DNA from: Hyphomonadaceae bacterium BRH_c29
GTDB lineage: Bacteria; Pseudomonadota; Alphaproteobacteria; Caulobacterales; Hyphomonadaceae
DNA: 64,000 nt
Direction of reading: 5' to 3'
Assembly (NCBI GenBank): GCA_000961695.1
Contig: LADW01000089.1
Location: 62,001-126,000, forward strand
Shown here: positions 26,376 to 35,571 of the stretch, piece after piece
Numbering within the stretch: position 1 is the first letter of the stretch
Layout: each line of letters starts with the position of its first letter
The notes under the pieces: generated by a model
What the model saw: the letters and a program-made list of their open reading frames with translations, nothing else
What the model was told of the DNA's origin: nothing
Databases searched by the model: none
Position numbers and translations under genes: made by a program

Positions 26376-27968
26376 TTGATCAACGAACCAGACCTCATCG
26401 CAGACGCGTCGAGCAAGCTTGCAGCAGGCGACTATCGCGGTGCGCATGCCATCTGCCTGGAGGTCCTGCGCGCCAATCCGTCCTCGGCGGATGCATACGA
26501 TTTACTGGGAATACTGACTGCCGACCATGGCAATCACCGCAAGGCGGTGGACCTGTTCGACCGCGCCATCGCAGCGGATGGCAGGCATGCCGGCGCGCTT
26601 GCACACAAAGCCCGCAGCCTGATTGCTCTGCTCGAACGCGACAGGGCGGTTGAAGCCGCCGAGGCCGCGGCAGCGCTGAAACCACAGGACGCGCACAGTC
26701 TCGATACGCTCGGAGTGGTGTTCAGCCGGGCGGGGCTTCATGCGCGCGCGGCATCCTTCTACGAAGCCGCCATTCAGGCGGATCCCGGACCGGCAAATTA
26801 CCAGTACAATCTGGGGGCCGCCCTTCAGTTCATTGGCCGGATGGAGGAGGCTTGCGCAGCATACGAAGCATGCCTTGAGCGGTCCCCGAACGATACCCGC
26901 GCACTTTCGGCCATTGTACAGATAACCAAGCAGAGTGAATCGACGAACGATCTGCCCAGGCTGGAGGCGGCCTTTTCCGCAACCGCTTCAGTTCCCGATG
27001 ATGCCTTGCGGATGGGCCATGCCCTGGCAAAGGCCCACGAAGATATGGGGCATGCAAAAGAAGCCCTCGCATGGCTGGGCCGAGCGAAAGCCGCTAAGTG
27101 GGCCACTATATCTTATGACCCGAAAGTCGACGCCTCTCTCTTCGATGCCGCCATTTCGTTGGCCCGCGAGCTTGATAGCCGTCCCAGCTGCGAAGACGGG
27201 CAGCCAATTTTCATTGTCGGAATGCCGCGCACTGGGACAACTCTTATCGACCGGATATTATCCGGACACAGCCTTGTCACGTCTGCGGGCGAGCTTGCCG
27301 ATTTCGGCCTGGCGCTGAAACGCCGCGTGCGCACACCTTCGAGTTTCGTGCTCGATGCCGAAACACTCGCCGCAGCGTCCCGCACCGATCCCGCCACTCT
27401 TGGAAAGACTTATCTTGAGAGCGTCCGCGCGACGCTCGGTTTGACCGGGCGGTTCATCGACAAGCTTCCACTCAACGCCGTTTATGCCCCAGCTATTCTT
27501 GCCGCCCTGCCAAATGCCCGTGTCATCTGTCTTCGACGCCATCCCGCCGACACGGTGCTGAGCAACTACCGGCAGCTGTTTGCGACTCAGTTCCCCTACT
27601 ACAACTATGCCTACGATCTGGCGGCCTGCGCCCAGTATTATGTCGGGTTCGACCGAATGATCCGGCATTTCCGCGAGACCCTGCCGGCAGACCGGTTCCG
27701 CGAAGTCCACTATGAGGATGTCGTCGCCAACATCGAAGGCGAAACGCGCAGCCTCCTCGACTTCTGTGGCCTCGATTTCGAGCCCGCCTGCATCGCATTC
27801 CACGAGAACAAAGCGCCGGTCGCCACGGCAAGCTCCGCTCAGGTACGCGAGCCGCTCTACACCCGCTCGATGGGGCGGTGGAAGCGATACGAGGCCGGGC
27901 TCGGCCCCGCGCTCGATGTCCTGGAAGCTGCCGGCTGCATCGATCCTTCTGAGCGCGCCCCGAAATAG
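26376..27968 (+). CDS. TPR-repeat sulfotransferase
   Basis: About 230 N-terminal residues form TPR repeats (AYDLLGILTADHGNHRKAVDLFDRA, SLDTLGVVFSRAGLHARAASFYEAA and others). The C-terminal part is a PAPS-dependent sulfotransferase domain: the 5'-phosphosulphate loop is IFIVGMPRTGTTLIDRILSGH and the 3'-phosphate region is ICLRRHPADTVLSNYRQLF. The product is probably cytosolic. Such TPR-sulfotransferases accompany TonB-dependent receptors in sphingomonads and caulobacters. The TTG start at 26376 is a weak choice, with AGGA about 13 nt upstream. Confidence 0.85.
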   Translation: MINEPDLIADASSKLAAGDYRGAHAICLEVLRANPSSADAYDLLGILTADHGNHRKAVDLFDRAIAADGRHAGALAHKARSLIALLERDRAVEAAEAAAALKPQDAHSLDTLGVVFSRAGLHARAASFYEAAIQADPGPANYQYNLGAALQFIGRMEEACAAYEACLERSPNDTRALSAIVQITKQSESTNDLPRLEAAFSATASVPDDALRMGHALAKAHEDMGHAKEALAWLGRAKAAKWATISYDPKVDASLFDAAISLARELDSRPSCEDGQPIFIVGMPRTGTTLIDRILSGHSLVTSAGELADFGLALKRRVRTPSSFVLDAETLAAASRTDPATLGKTYLESVRATLGLTGRFIDKLPLNAVYAPAILAALPNARVICLRRHPADTVLSNYRQLFATQFPYYNYAYDLAACAQYYVGFDRMIRHFRETLPADRFREVHYEDVVANIEGETRSLLDFCGLDFEPACIAFHENKAPVATASSAQVREPLYTRSMGRWKRYEAGLGPALDVLEAAGCIDPSERAPK

Positions 27969-28039
27969 TTCGGCTTGCCGTCTGGTATTGACGCGGCGGG
28001 CCGTTAGTCTCCCGCTCAACGAGACAAGGGAGACTCGAC

Positions 28040-29056
28040 ATGCAACATCGCCGCCTCGGCCGAAGCGCCATTTATGTGTCAGACATCTGCATGGGGACCA
28101 TGACGTTCGGGTCCCAGACCGACGAAGCCGAATCGTTTCGTATCCTCGACGCGAGCCTTGACGCCGGCATCAATTTCTTCGACACGGCCGAAAATTACCC
28201 TGTGCCACCCGACACCAAATGGGCCGGGCGGACAGAGGAAATCGTCGGCAAATGGCTGAAGACCAAGGACCGGGATTCCATCATCCTTGCCACCAAAGTC
28301 TGCGGTCCCTCGCATGGCTGGATCAAGGGCAGCCAGCGCGCCGGCATGACCGCGCTTGACCGGCACAATATCACCCGCGCCATTGAGGCCAGCCTCACGC
28401 GTCTTGGTACGGATTATGTCGACCTCTACCAAACTCACTGGCCAGACCACGGCATCGCCTATGACGAGACGATGGAAGTGCTGGACGATCTGGTGCGCGA
28501 AGGCAAAGTGCGCATCGCGGGCTGTTCCAATGAAGACGCCTGGGGTCTGATGAAAAGCCTCGAAACCTCCAGCCGTCTTGGTACGGTGCGCTACGAGACG
28601 ATCCAGAACAATTTCAGCCTGAACAATCGCCGCTTCGAGGACGCCCTGTCAAAAGTCTGCCGTCAGGAAAATGTCAGCCTGATCCCCTACTCCCCCATCG
28701 GAGGCGGAGTTCTCTCCGGCAAGTATCAGGACGGCGCCCGGCCAGACGGTGCGCGTTTCTCCAGATATCTTGAAATCGGCGGTCGTCAGGCCGCGATGGC
28801 CCAGCGTTTTGTCAACGACAAGTCACTGGCCTCGACGGCCCGTTTCATGGAGATCGCGAAAGAAGCCGGCATCAGCCCGGTCACGATGGCGACCGCCTGG
28901 TCGAAACAGCACGATTTCGTTGCATCCACGATTGTCGGCGTGTCGAAGTTCGATCAGCTGGCTGACATCTTCGCCGCCGCAGACCTCACCCTCTCCGATG
29001 AGGTGATGAAGGCCTGCAATGCCGTGACGAAGGATATCCAATACCCGATGGGCTAA
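28040..29056 (+). CDS. Aldo/keto reductase
   Basis: 338-residue NADPH-dependent oxidoreductase. The N-terminus MQHRRLGRSAIYVSDICMGTMTFG and the GINFFDTAENYPVPP motif carry the catalytic Asp and Tyr; the Lys is in ATKVCG and the His in LYQTHWPDHG. The sequence PYSPIGGGVLSGKY is also typical. It resembles the Tas/YghZ-like branch. GGGAG lies 7 nt upstream of ATG. A strong hairpin follows the stop. Confidence 0.92.
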   Translation: MQHRRLGRSAIYVSDICMGTMTFGSQTDEAESFRILDASLDAGINFFDTAENYPVPPDTKWAGRTEEIVGKWLKTKDRDSIILATKVCGPSHGWIKGSQRAGMTALDRHNITRAIEASLTRLGTDYVDLYQTHWPDHGIAYDETMEVLDDLVREGKVRIAGCSNEDAWGLMKSLETSSRLGTVRYETIQNNFSLNNRRFEDALSKVCRQENVSLIPYSPIGGGVLSGKYQDGARPDGARFSRYLEIGGRQAAMAQRFVNDKSLASTARFMEIAKEAGISPVTMATAWSKQHDFVASTIVGVSKFDQLADIFAAADLTLSDEVMKACNAVTKDIQYPMG

Positions 29057-29070
29057 GGCCTGAAATGTAG

Positions 29071-29104
29071 AACCCCCGTTCGCTTTTCACGGCGAACGGG
29101 GGTT
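29071..29104. terminator. 13-bp stem terminator between AKR and ftsK
   Basis: AACCCCCGTTCGC and GCGAACGGGGGTT are perfectly complementary over 13 bp around an 8-nt loop. It sits between the convergent aldo/keto reductase and ftsK genes and can serve both. Confidence 0.75.
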
Positions 29105-29134
29105 GCCCCTACTGCCCCACTTAGCTCGCGGGTA

Positions 29135-31642
29135 TTATTCCGGTGACGGACGGCCGTTTGCGAGAACCTCACGTTTGCCGGCATGGTTCGGCGCGGAAAT
29201 GATGCCTTCTTCTTCCAGCCGGTCGATCACGCCTGCCGCCTTGTTGTAACCGATCTTCAGACGCCGCTGGAGATAGGAGGTCGAGGCGCGCTGGTCGCGC
29301 ACGACGATGGCGATGGCCTGCGAGAAAAGATCGTCGTCTTCGTCGCCAGTGGACGTCCCGAGCATGGCATCCATCACGGCCGAGCCGGTGGAGCCGTCAT
29401 CCGGCGCTTCCAGAATATCCATCACATAGTCCGGCTCGCCCTGATCGCGCAGCCAGTCTGTGACGGCGCCGACATCCTCATCCGACACGAACGGGCCGTG
29501 CAGGCGCTGCGATTTCTGGCCAGGTGCCTGATAAAGCAGGTCGCCCATGCCGAGCAGTTGTTCGGCGCCCTGCTCATTCAGGATGGTGCGTGAGTCAATC
29601 TTCGTGGTGACCATGTAGGAAATACGGGTCGGGAAGTTCGCCTTGATTGTGCCGGTGATGACGTCCACGGACGGACGCTGTGTGGCGGTGATCAGGTGAA
29701 TACCGGCCGCACGTGCCATCTGGGCGAGGCGCTGGACGCAACCTTCCACTTCCTTGCCGGCCACCAGCATCAGGTCTGCCATCTCGTCGATCACGACCAC
29801 GATGTTCGGGATGTGCTCGACCGGCAGGATTTCCGTCTCGTAGACCGGCTTGCCGCGATCATCGAACCCGGTCTGCACCTTGCGGACAAGGTTTTCACCG
29901 GAATTGCGGTACTTCGCGGCCTTGTCATTGAAGCCGGCCAGGTTACGCACGCCCGCCTTGGACATCAGCTCGTAGCGGCCTTCCATTTCGCGCACGGTCC
30001 ACTGAAGGGCGTTCACGGCCTTTTTCGGGTCGGTCACAACCGGCGCCAGCAGGTGCGGGATGCCCTCATAGATCGAGAGTTCCAGCATTTTCGGGTCGAT
30101 CATGATGAAGCGGCACTGTTCCGGCGTGTGGCGGTAGAGCAGCGACAGGATCATCGCGTTCACACCGACAGACTTACCGGAGCCCGTGGTGCCGGCGATC
30201 AGGAGGTGAGGCATCTTCGCGAGGTCGACCACGGTCGGCACGCCGCCAATATCTTCGCCCAGCGCCATGGGCAGGCTGGCGCGCGTGCCGGAATAGGCAT
30301 CCGACTGAAGCAGCGTGCGCAGATAGACCGTGTCCCGATTGTCGTTCGGCAGCTCGATGCCGATGGCGTTCTTGCCCGGCACGACCGCGACACGTGCCGA
30401 CTTGGCGCTCATCGAACGGGCAATGTCGTCAGCCAGCGAGATCACGCGGGAAGATTTGACGCCCGGTGCCGGCTCCATTTCGAACAGGGTGATCACAGGA
30501 CCCGGGCGCACTTCCTTGACGCGGCCGCGAACGCCGAATTCCTTCAGGACGTCTGACAGCTTGGCTGCCTTGGCGAGCAAGGCTTCCTCGTCAATGGAAT
30601 CTGCGCGCTCGACGGTCTGCTCAAGGAGTTCGATCGACGGCAGGCGGCCAGCCTTGCGACGGCGTTCGGCGGGCTTGGCGACACGGGGCTCAGGTGCCTT
30701 CGGCGAAGGCTTGGGCGTTGGCAGGCTGAAGATGGGCTTGCGCGCCGGCGCCTCATCGTCGTCCTCTTCATCCGCATCATAGTCGTCGTCTTCATAGTCT
30801 TCGTATTCGTCGTCAGCGTCGTCGAGGTATTCTTCTTCCTCATCGTCATAGTCGTCGTCTTCGACTTCGATGACCGTCTTGCCGCGCTTGCGCAGGAAGC
30901 CCGGCGTATCATCGTCATCCGTCAGAACCACGCGGGCGCGGTCTTCGCGTTCGGCGACCAGCTCATCTGCAACGGCCCGCTTCGGCGTCAGGGCGCGAAC
31001 GATGCCAAGCAGGAAGCCGCCAACCCCACTCGCCTGCCGGGCGGCGCGGACACCCGATGTCGTCGCAGCCTGCTTGAGAAGGTGCGCATCACTGCGGCGG
31101 AAGCCCAGCGCAGACAGCCCGGCCCAGAGGGCGAGCATGCCGAGCAGAAAGCCAGCCCAGCTTTCCGGAGCAGGCAGCATCAACGCGCGGAAGGGCATCG
31201 CAGCGAAGTGGAACATGCCGTCACCGACCACACCGCCCAACCCGGCGCTCAGCGGCCAGGACTGCGGAACCGGCCAGGCCGCGAAAAAGGCTGCGGAGAG
31301 AGGCACGAACAGGAAACCCTGGACCCAGCGGCGCACGCGCGGCGCGCCGATCAGGACGGTGCGCATGGCGCCACCGATCATCAGGGCGAGGCCTGCCGTC
31401 CAGGCTGACCAGCCAAGCGACTGGCGGGCAAGATCTGCGAACACGGCGCCGGACCGGCCAAACAGGTTCTGGACGTCCGAATCAGTCGCGGCATTCCAGG
31501 ACGGGTCGGTCGCCACATAGGACCCGACGCTCCCGCAGATGAAGACGCCCAACGCGAACGCGGCAGCACCCGTCAGGATGCGCCAGACTGGATCGCTCAC
31601 GCTGAAATGGGGTGCGTCGTCATCATAGGCATAGTCGGTCAT
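29135..31642 (-). CDS. ftsK: DNA translocase FtsK
   Basis: Septal DNA pump that sorts chromosome ends and activates XerCD. Four transmembrane helices lie in about the first 175 residues; then a very acidic linker (about residues 245-300 with runs such as EYEDYEDDDYDADEEDDDE), the motor with Walker A GTTGSGKSVGVN and Walker B IVVVIDEMADLM, and the C-terminal winged-helix gamma domain ending DRLEEEGIISAPNHAGKREVL. The Met at 31642 (MTDYAYDD) gives 835 residues; a TTG at 31681 would add 13. Ribosome site support is weak for both. Confidence 0.93.
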   Translation of the reverse strand: MTDYAYDDDAPHFSVSDPVWRILTGAAAFALGVFICGSVGSYVATDPSWNAATDSDVQNLFGRSGAVFADLARQSLGWSAWTAGLALMIGGAMRTVLIGAPRVRRWVQGFLFVPLSAAFFAAWPVPQSWPLSAGLGGVVGDGMFHFAAMPFRALMLPAPESWAGFLLGMLALWAGLSALGFRRSDAHLLKQAATTSGVRAARQASGVGGFLLGIVRALTPKRAVADELVAEREDRARVVLTDDDDTPGFLRKRGKTVIEVEDDDYDDEEEEYLDDADDEYEDYEDDDYDADEEDDDEAPARKPIFSLPTPKPSPKAPEPRVAKPAERRRKAGRLPSIELLEQTVERADSIDEEALLAKAAKLSDVLKEFGVRGRVKEVRPGPVITLFEMEPAPGVKSSRVISLADDIARSMSAKSARVAVVPGKNAIGIELPNDNRDTVYLRTLLQSDAYSGTRASLPMALGEDIGGVPTVVDLAKMPHLLIAGTTGSGKSVGVNAMILSLLYRHTPEQCRFIMIDPKMLELSIYEGIPHLLAPVVTDPKKAVNALQWTVREMEGRYELMSKAGVRNLAGFNDKAAKYRNSGENLVRKVQTGFDDRGKPVYETEILPVEHIPNIVVVIDEMADLMLVAGKEVEGCVQRLAQMARAAGIHLITATQRPSVDVITGTIKANFPTRISYMVTTKIDSRTILNEQGAEQLLGMGDLLYQAPGQKSQRLHGPFVSDEDVGAVTDWLRDQGEPDYVMDILEAPDDGSTGSAVMDAMLGTSTGDEDDDLFSQAIAIVVRDQRASTSYLQRRLKIGYNKAAGVIDRLEEEGIISAPNHAGKREVLANGRPSPE

Positions 31643-32109
31643 GAAGGGTGCCGGCTCCGTCTTTGTCGGTGGAGAGGCCAATCTGACCCATCAACCTTAA
31701 CTCTGGGCAAATGAGCTGAAGACTTTTTCAGTGCCGGATTAACGGATTCAGCGCGGTCGATTTCGCGCCGGATGGCCTGTTTTCAAAACCTTCCCTCCGC
31801 GAGCGCCGACCCGTCCGGAGAGGGTTCGAACGGCCACTATTCCCCGTAATGCTTGAGCTTTCGAGCCCTCTCAGGACGGTTCCAACAGGCACAGACACGC
31901 GGGGAAAAGGCCATTCAGAAGCGGCGTAAGAACCGCTCCGGCGACCCTTGCGTCGTTAACTTTTATGTCAGCGACTGCACAAGAAATGAATGAAGATGCC
32001 TCTGCAGTTAACGCCCCCGTGAAACTAATTTTCCGAACGGCGTGCGGCCCTGAATCACGGGTCGGCCGCTGCATCGAAACAGAAATACCCCCTCCCCTTC
32101 GGAACAGAA
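31643..32109. other. 467-bp intergenic region upstream of ftsK
   Basis: No convincing coding sequence. It holds a long hairpin at 31813-31877 (listed separately), a small GCGG...CCGC stem near 31920, and a pair GTTAAC ... GTTAAC about 55 bp apart near 31953 and 32007 flanking ACTGCA and TGCAGT. Several TTAA half-sites near ftsK (31699, 31739) could be CtrA half-sites but have no second half at 7-nt spacing. The ftsK promoter must lie here. Confidence 0.5.
31813..31877. other. Long imperfect hairpin, possible structured RNA
   Basis: The arms 31813-31830 and 31860-31877 pair over 16 of 18 positions; read on the plus strand one of the two mismatches is a U-G wobble, and two C-G pairs extend the base. 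The loop is 29 nt. It lies about 170 nt upstream of the ftsK start in a region without coding signal, so it may be an mRNA leader structure or a small RNA gene; no known RNA family recognised. Confidence 0.4.
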
Positions 32110-32139
32110 AAAACCCCGGCAGTTGCCTGCCGGGGTTTT
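32110..32139 (-). terminator. Intrinsic terminator of amt
   Basis: AAAACCCCGGCAG and CTGCCGGGGTTTT form a perfect 13-bp stem with a TTGC loop; on the minus strand it ends in six T residues, 20 bp after the amt stop. A textbook rho-independent terminator. Confidence 0.9.
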
Positions 32140-32159
32140 CGTATTGGAGCGCCGGAACC

Positions 32160-33566
32160 TTAGGCGTTGGTGAAGTCCGGATAGGCTTCGAGACCAACTT
32201 CCGAGATGTCCATGCCGGCCATTTCCTCTTCCACGCTGGCGCGGACGCCAATCGTGAACTTGAGGGCAAACCAGACAGCCAGCGATGCGACCGAGACAAA
32301 CACGGCGGTCAGCAGCACACCGACCAGCTGGCCGACATAGCTCACGTCACCATCGGGGGTCGGCATGATGTGGTTGCCGTAGGACGCGGCCACGATGATC
32401 GTGCCCCAGATACCGCAGACAAGGTGCACCGGGATGGCGCCGACCACGTCGTCGATCTTGAGCTTGTCGAGCAGCGGAACCGTCAGCACGGCGAGAACAC
32501 CGCCAACGCCGCCGATCAGGACAGCTGCACCCATCGAAGGCGCAAGCGGCTCAGCCGTGATCGAAACGAGGCCACCCAGAGCGCCGTTGAAGACCATGGT
32601 TGCGTCGACTTTGCCTTTGTAGAGGATCGCCGTGGCGACCATGGCGAACAGTGTGCCGCCGACAGCGCCCATGTTCGTGTTGGCGAAGATCTGAGCCACC
32701 GAGTTGATGTCGGTAATGGTGCCGGCAGCAAGCTGCGAAGCGCCGTTGAAGCCGAACCAGCCGAACCACAGGATGAACGTACCAAGACCGGCCAGCGGGA
32801 TGTTGGAACCCGGCATCGGGTTCACCTGCTTGCCGAAATACTTGCCGGTACGCGGACCGATGACCAGAGCGCCCATAAGAGCTGCCCAGCCGCCAACCGA
32901 GTGAACCAGCGTCGAACCGGCGAAGTCGGAGAAGGCCCACTTGCTGTCGAGGTAGCCGCCGCCCCACTCCCAGGACACGACAACCGGATAGATCACTGAC
33001 GTCAGGATCGCCGTGAAGATCAGGAATGGCCAAAGCTTGACGCGCTCAGCGACCGTACCGGAAACGATGGAAGCTGCCGTGGCAACGAACACCATCTGGA
33101 AGTACCAGTCAGAGGACGGCGCATAGCCAGCTTCGTTTGCGACATCGAGGCTACCACCCGACCAGAAGAAGGCGGATGCTGCAGGCATGCCGAACAGTTT
33201 CAGACCTTCATCGCCGCCCATCCAGGCGCCCGGATAGGCCACGTTGTAACCGATGATCCAGAACATCAGACCAGAGACGGCGTAGAGCACGACGTTCTTC
33301 ATGGACTGCATGGCAGCGTTCTTCGAGCGCACCAGACCCACTTCAAGGCACATGAAGCCGGCTGCCATGAACATCACGATCAGGCCGCCGATGAGGAACA
33401 GGTAGGAGTTGTCGACGTACGAGCTTGCGCTGCCGTTAACCGATTCCTCCAGCGCCGAGAGGCGCGCTTCCAGATCTGCGTCCTGTGCGTATGCGAGCGC
33501 CCCCGTGAACGCGAGGGCTGGCAGCAAGGCCACCCCGCGCGTCAATTTTTTGAATATCTGGCCCAT
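32160..33566 (-). CDS. amt: Ammonium transporter
   Basis: 468 residues with a cleavable signal peptide (cleavage near AYAQDAD), a short coiled segment ARLSALEESVNG, and eleven predicted membrane helices. Family hallmarks are FMCLEVGLVRSKNA, DFAGSTLVHSVGGWAALMGA with the first pore His, and VHLVCGIWGTI with the second pore His, so ammonium/ammonia transport is expected. No glnK (PII) gene is adjacent, although amt is usually paired with one. GGAGG precedes the ATG. It has its own strong terminator. Confidence 0.94.
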   Translation of the reverse strand: MGQIFKKLTRGVALLPALAFTGALAYAQDADLEARLSALEESVNGSASSYVDNSYLFLIGGLIVMFMAAGFMCLEVGLVRSKNAAMQSMKNVVLYAVSGLMFWIIGYNVAYPGAWMGGDEGLKLFGMPAASAFFWSGGSLDVANEAGYAPSSDWYFQMVFVATAASIVSGTVAERVKLWPFLIFTAILTSVIYPVVVSWEWGGGYLDSKWAFSDFAGSTLVHSVGGWAALMGALVIGPRTGKYFGKQVNPMPGSNIPLAGLGTFILWFGWFGFNGASQLAAGTITDINSVAQIFANTNMGAVGGTLFAMVATAILYKGKVDATMVFNGALGGLVSITAEPLAPSMGAAVLIGGVGGVLAVLTVPLLDKLKIDDVVGAIPVHLVCGIWGTIIVAASYGNHIMPTPDGDVSYVGQLVGVLLTAVFVSVASLAVWFALKFTIGVRASVEEEMAGMDISEVGLEAYPDFTNA

Positions 33567-33779
33567 TCGGCCCCTCCATGTCGCAGGTTTCGGAGCTCGG
33601 GACCCCCCGGCGCTCTCCCACTCCCGATATGATTTGGGGTGCCCAAGAAAGTCGCTTGGCGGACTTATTCAGAGGCCCATTCTTCGGACTCGTGGTTAAA
33701 TGGTGGGCAGCGTTGCGGCTAATCGCCCAAAACGGCGCCACCGCTAGACGAGGGAGAGGCCCAGCGCTACCTAGTCATC

Positions 33780-35030
33780 ATGTCGAAACCAAACTCCGCT
33801 CCTAACGAAATCGTCGACCTCGTGATCATCGGAGCCGGTCCTGTCGGTACGTCGCTGGCAGTCCTGGCGGTGCAGCGTGGTTTCTCAACAATCCTTGTAG
33901 ATGCACGCGATCCGTCTGCTGTTCCTGCAACGGATACACGCACTTTCGCGATCGTCCGTGGCAGCTGGAGATTGCTCGGCGCCACCGGCGTGCACCCGCT
34001 TCTGGAAGGGGTGACCGAGCCTCTCAACGGCCTCGAAGCGGTGGATGGCGGAACGCACGCGTTCGGCGCACCGGGTATAATCTTCGGAAATGACGACCTT
34101 CCGGCCGATGATGACGGCCAACCTCTGGGACAAATGGTCCCTTCTGCGGACCTCCAGGTCGCCCTGGACAAGGTCACTGGTCAGATAACAGGCACTGAAG
34201 GCGGTCTGACCTGGCTGAAAAACACACGCTTCGAAGCGCTGGAAGACGGCGCCGCGGCGACCACTGTCGTGCTCTCAGACGGCTCCCGCATCCGCACGCG
34301 GCTGGTTGCGGCCTGTGACGGCGTGAACTCTTCCGTCCGGTCGGCGCTCGGCATCAACACGGATGACCATGATTATGGTAAATCGGTTTTCGCTGCGAAT
34401 GTGAAACTGGAACGCCCCCATGGCGGCATCGCGCGCCAGCTGTTCATGCCGGAAGGTCCGTTCGCGACCCTTCCCATGCCGGACAATCGGGCCAACCTCG
34501 CCTGGTACATGAAGCGCGGCGCCGCCGAGACGCTGGCCCAGATGCCGGTCGAAGACATCGAAGCCGAGCTGAACGCCAGATTCGAGCATTTTGCCGGCCC
34601 GATGAAGATTGACGGGCCGGTCATCTCCTATCCGCTCAAGATGCGGCTTGCGCAGAAGATCATCGGCCCGCGTGTCGTCCTGCTTGGCGATGCCGCCCAC
34701 CGGATCAACCCGCTGGCCGGACAAGGCCTGAACCTCGGCTTCAAGGATCTCGCCGCGCTGATCGACATCATGGTGGAGGCCCGCGAAGTGGGTCTGGACC
34801 ATGGCGCGGCCGCCGCGACGGAGCGCTACCAGCAAGCGCGCCGCTTCGACATGACGACCGTGGCGCTGTTCATGGATGCGATCGACCGGGCGTTCTCGAA
34901 CGACAATGCGATCCTGAAACCGCTGCGGGGCCTCGCCATGACGGCGGCCAACAAGATTGGTCCGCTGCGCCGGGCCATGGCCCGTCAGGCCAGCGCAGAT
35001 CAGGCTCATCTGCCGAGCCTGATGCGCTAG
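33780..35030 (+). CDS. UbiH/Coq6-family FAD monooxygenase
   Basis: Flavin hydroxylase of 416 residues, probably acting on the ubiquinone ring. The dinucleotide fold is VDLVIIGAGPVGTSLAVLA, the DG motif is VAACDGVNSSVRSALG, and the FAD-ribityl motif is VVLLGDAAHRINPLAGQGLNLGFKD. Which ring position is hydroxylated (UbiH, UbiF, UbiI or UbiL type) cannot be told. No good ribosome site is visible before ATG 33780; a GCTA-containing box lies just upstream, so a short leader is possible. Divergent from amt across 213 bp. Confidence 0.87.
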   Translation: MSKPNSAPNEIVDLVIIGAGPVGTSLAVLAVQRGFSTILVDARDPSAVPATDTRTFAIVRGSWRLLGATGVHPLLEGVTEPLNGLEAVDGGTHAFGAPGIIFGNDDLPADDDGQPLGQMVPSADLQVALDKVTGQITGTEGGLTWLKNTRFEALEDGAAATTVVLSDGSRIRTRLVAACDGVNSSVRSALGINTDDHDYGKSVFAANVKLERPHGGIARQLFMPEGPFATLPMPDNRANLAWYMKRGAAETLAQMPVEDIEAELNARFEHFAGPMKIDGPVISYPLKMRLAQKIIGPRVVLLGDAAHRINPLAGQGLNLGFKDLAALIDIMVEAREVGLDHGAAAATERYQQARRFDMTTVALFMDAIDRAFSNDNAILKPLRGLAMTAANKIGPLRRAMARQASADQAHLPSLMR

Positions 35031-35033
35031 AGG

Positions 35034-35342
35034 CTAATCGCCAACCGTCAGCTTGCGGATCTGGTCCCAGTTATAAAGACCGCTGTCGTGGCCATCGGAG
35101 AACACGATCCGCAAGGCGTAGCGCCCAACCGGATCTGCCCGCAGCACACTGATATCTTCCGGAACAGGCGCTTGCGGGGGTGGCGGGCCGCCGCCATGTC
35201 CCCGCACAGCAGCCGACGGTGAGTTCTCGCGCAGGCGCTTGTAGGCGACCGAGCCGGACTTTCCGTCATCGAATTCGGCAAACAACTCCCCTGCCGTTCT
35301 CCGGAAGGACAATTTCACCGGCCAGGCCATGACAGCGCTCAT
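35034..35342 (-). CDS. DUF971 (gamma-butyrobetaine hydroxylase-like N-terminal) protein
   Basis: 102 residues carrying the GBBH-like N-terminal fold: [21 protein letters not shown], then [29 protein letters not shown], the signature [11 protein letters not shown]-type end. A Pro/Gly-rich insert ([13 protein letters not shown]) separates the halves. Stand-alone DUF971 proteins are linked to iron-sulphur cluster assembly in some bacteria; that role is not proven here. It overlaps the Trm112-like gene by 4 nt (ATGA), which supports the start at 35342. Confidence 0.82.
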   Translation of the reverse strand: MSAVMAWPVKLSFRRTAGELFAEFDDGKSGSVAYKRLRENSPSAAVRGHGGGPPPPQAPVPEDISVLRADPVGRYALRIVFSDGHDSGLYNWDQIRKLTVGD

Positions 35343-35563
35343 ACGGCAGGCCCCTGCTCGTCCAGATCGCGCGCTTCTTCCGGCAACATGATCGGAATGC
35401 CGCCCCGGATCGGATAGGCCAGCCGCGCTTTTGCCGAGATCAGCTCGCCTGCGGCGGCATCATAGCTCAGCGGCTGACGCGTCTGCGGACAGATCAGGAT
35501 TTCGAGAAGACGCGGATCGACGCCGGAATGGGCGGGGCGCGGGCTGGAAGTGTCGTCAGTCAT
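35339..35563 (-). CDS. Trm112-family protein
   Basis: 74 residues with the family pattern [45 protein letters not shown]. One Cys remains of the zinc pair usually seen in archaeal and eukaryotic Trm112; bacterial YcaR-type members often lack zinc. Such proteins stabilise methyltransferases. It is part of the four-gene cnoX-lonN-trm112-DUF971 operon, 8 bp after the Lon-N gene. Confidence 0.85.
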   Translation of the reverse strand: MTDDTSSPRPAHSGVDPRLLEILICPQTRQPLSYDAAAGELISAKARLAYPIRGGIPIMLPEEARDLDEQGPAV

Positions 35564-35571
35564 GGGCCGTC

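Noticed and set aside
31818-31835. GGTTCGAAC near 31824 as a tRNA T-loop
   Set aside because: The flanks do not form a T-stem, and no anticodon or acceptor stem of the right length can be drawn; the sequence belongs to the long hairpin arm.
31965-32999. A plus-strand frame starting MSATAQEMNEDASA between ftsK and amt
   Set aside because: It reads through the amt terminator hairpin and then antisense to amt; only the first 45 codons lie outside, and they show no conserved character.
33567-33779. Sigma-54 promoter upstream of amt
   Set aside because: TGGCGC and TTGGGC-like strings on the minus strand do not give a GG and GC pair at the required 10-bp separation.
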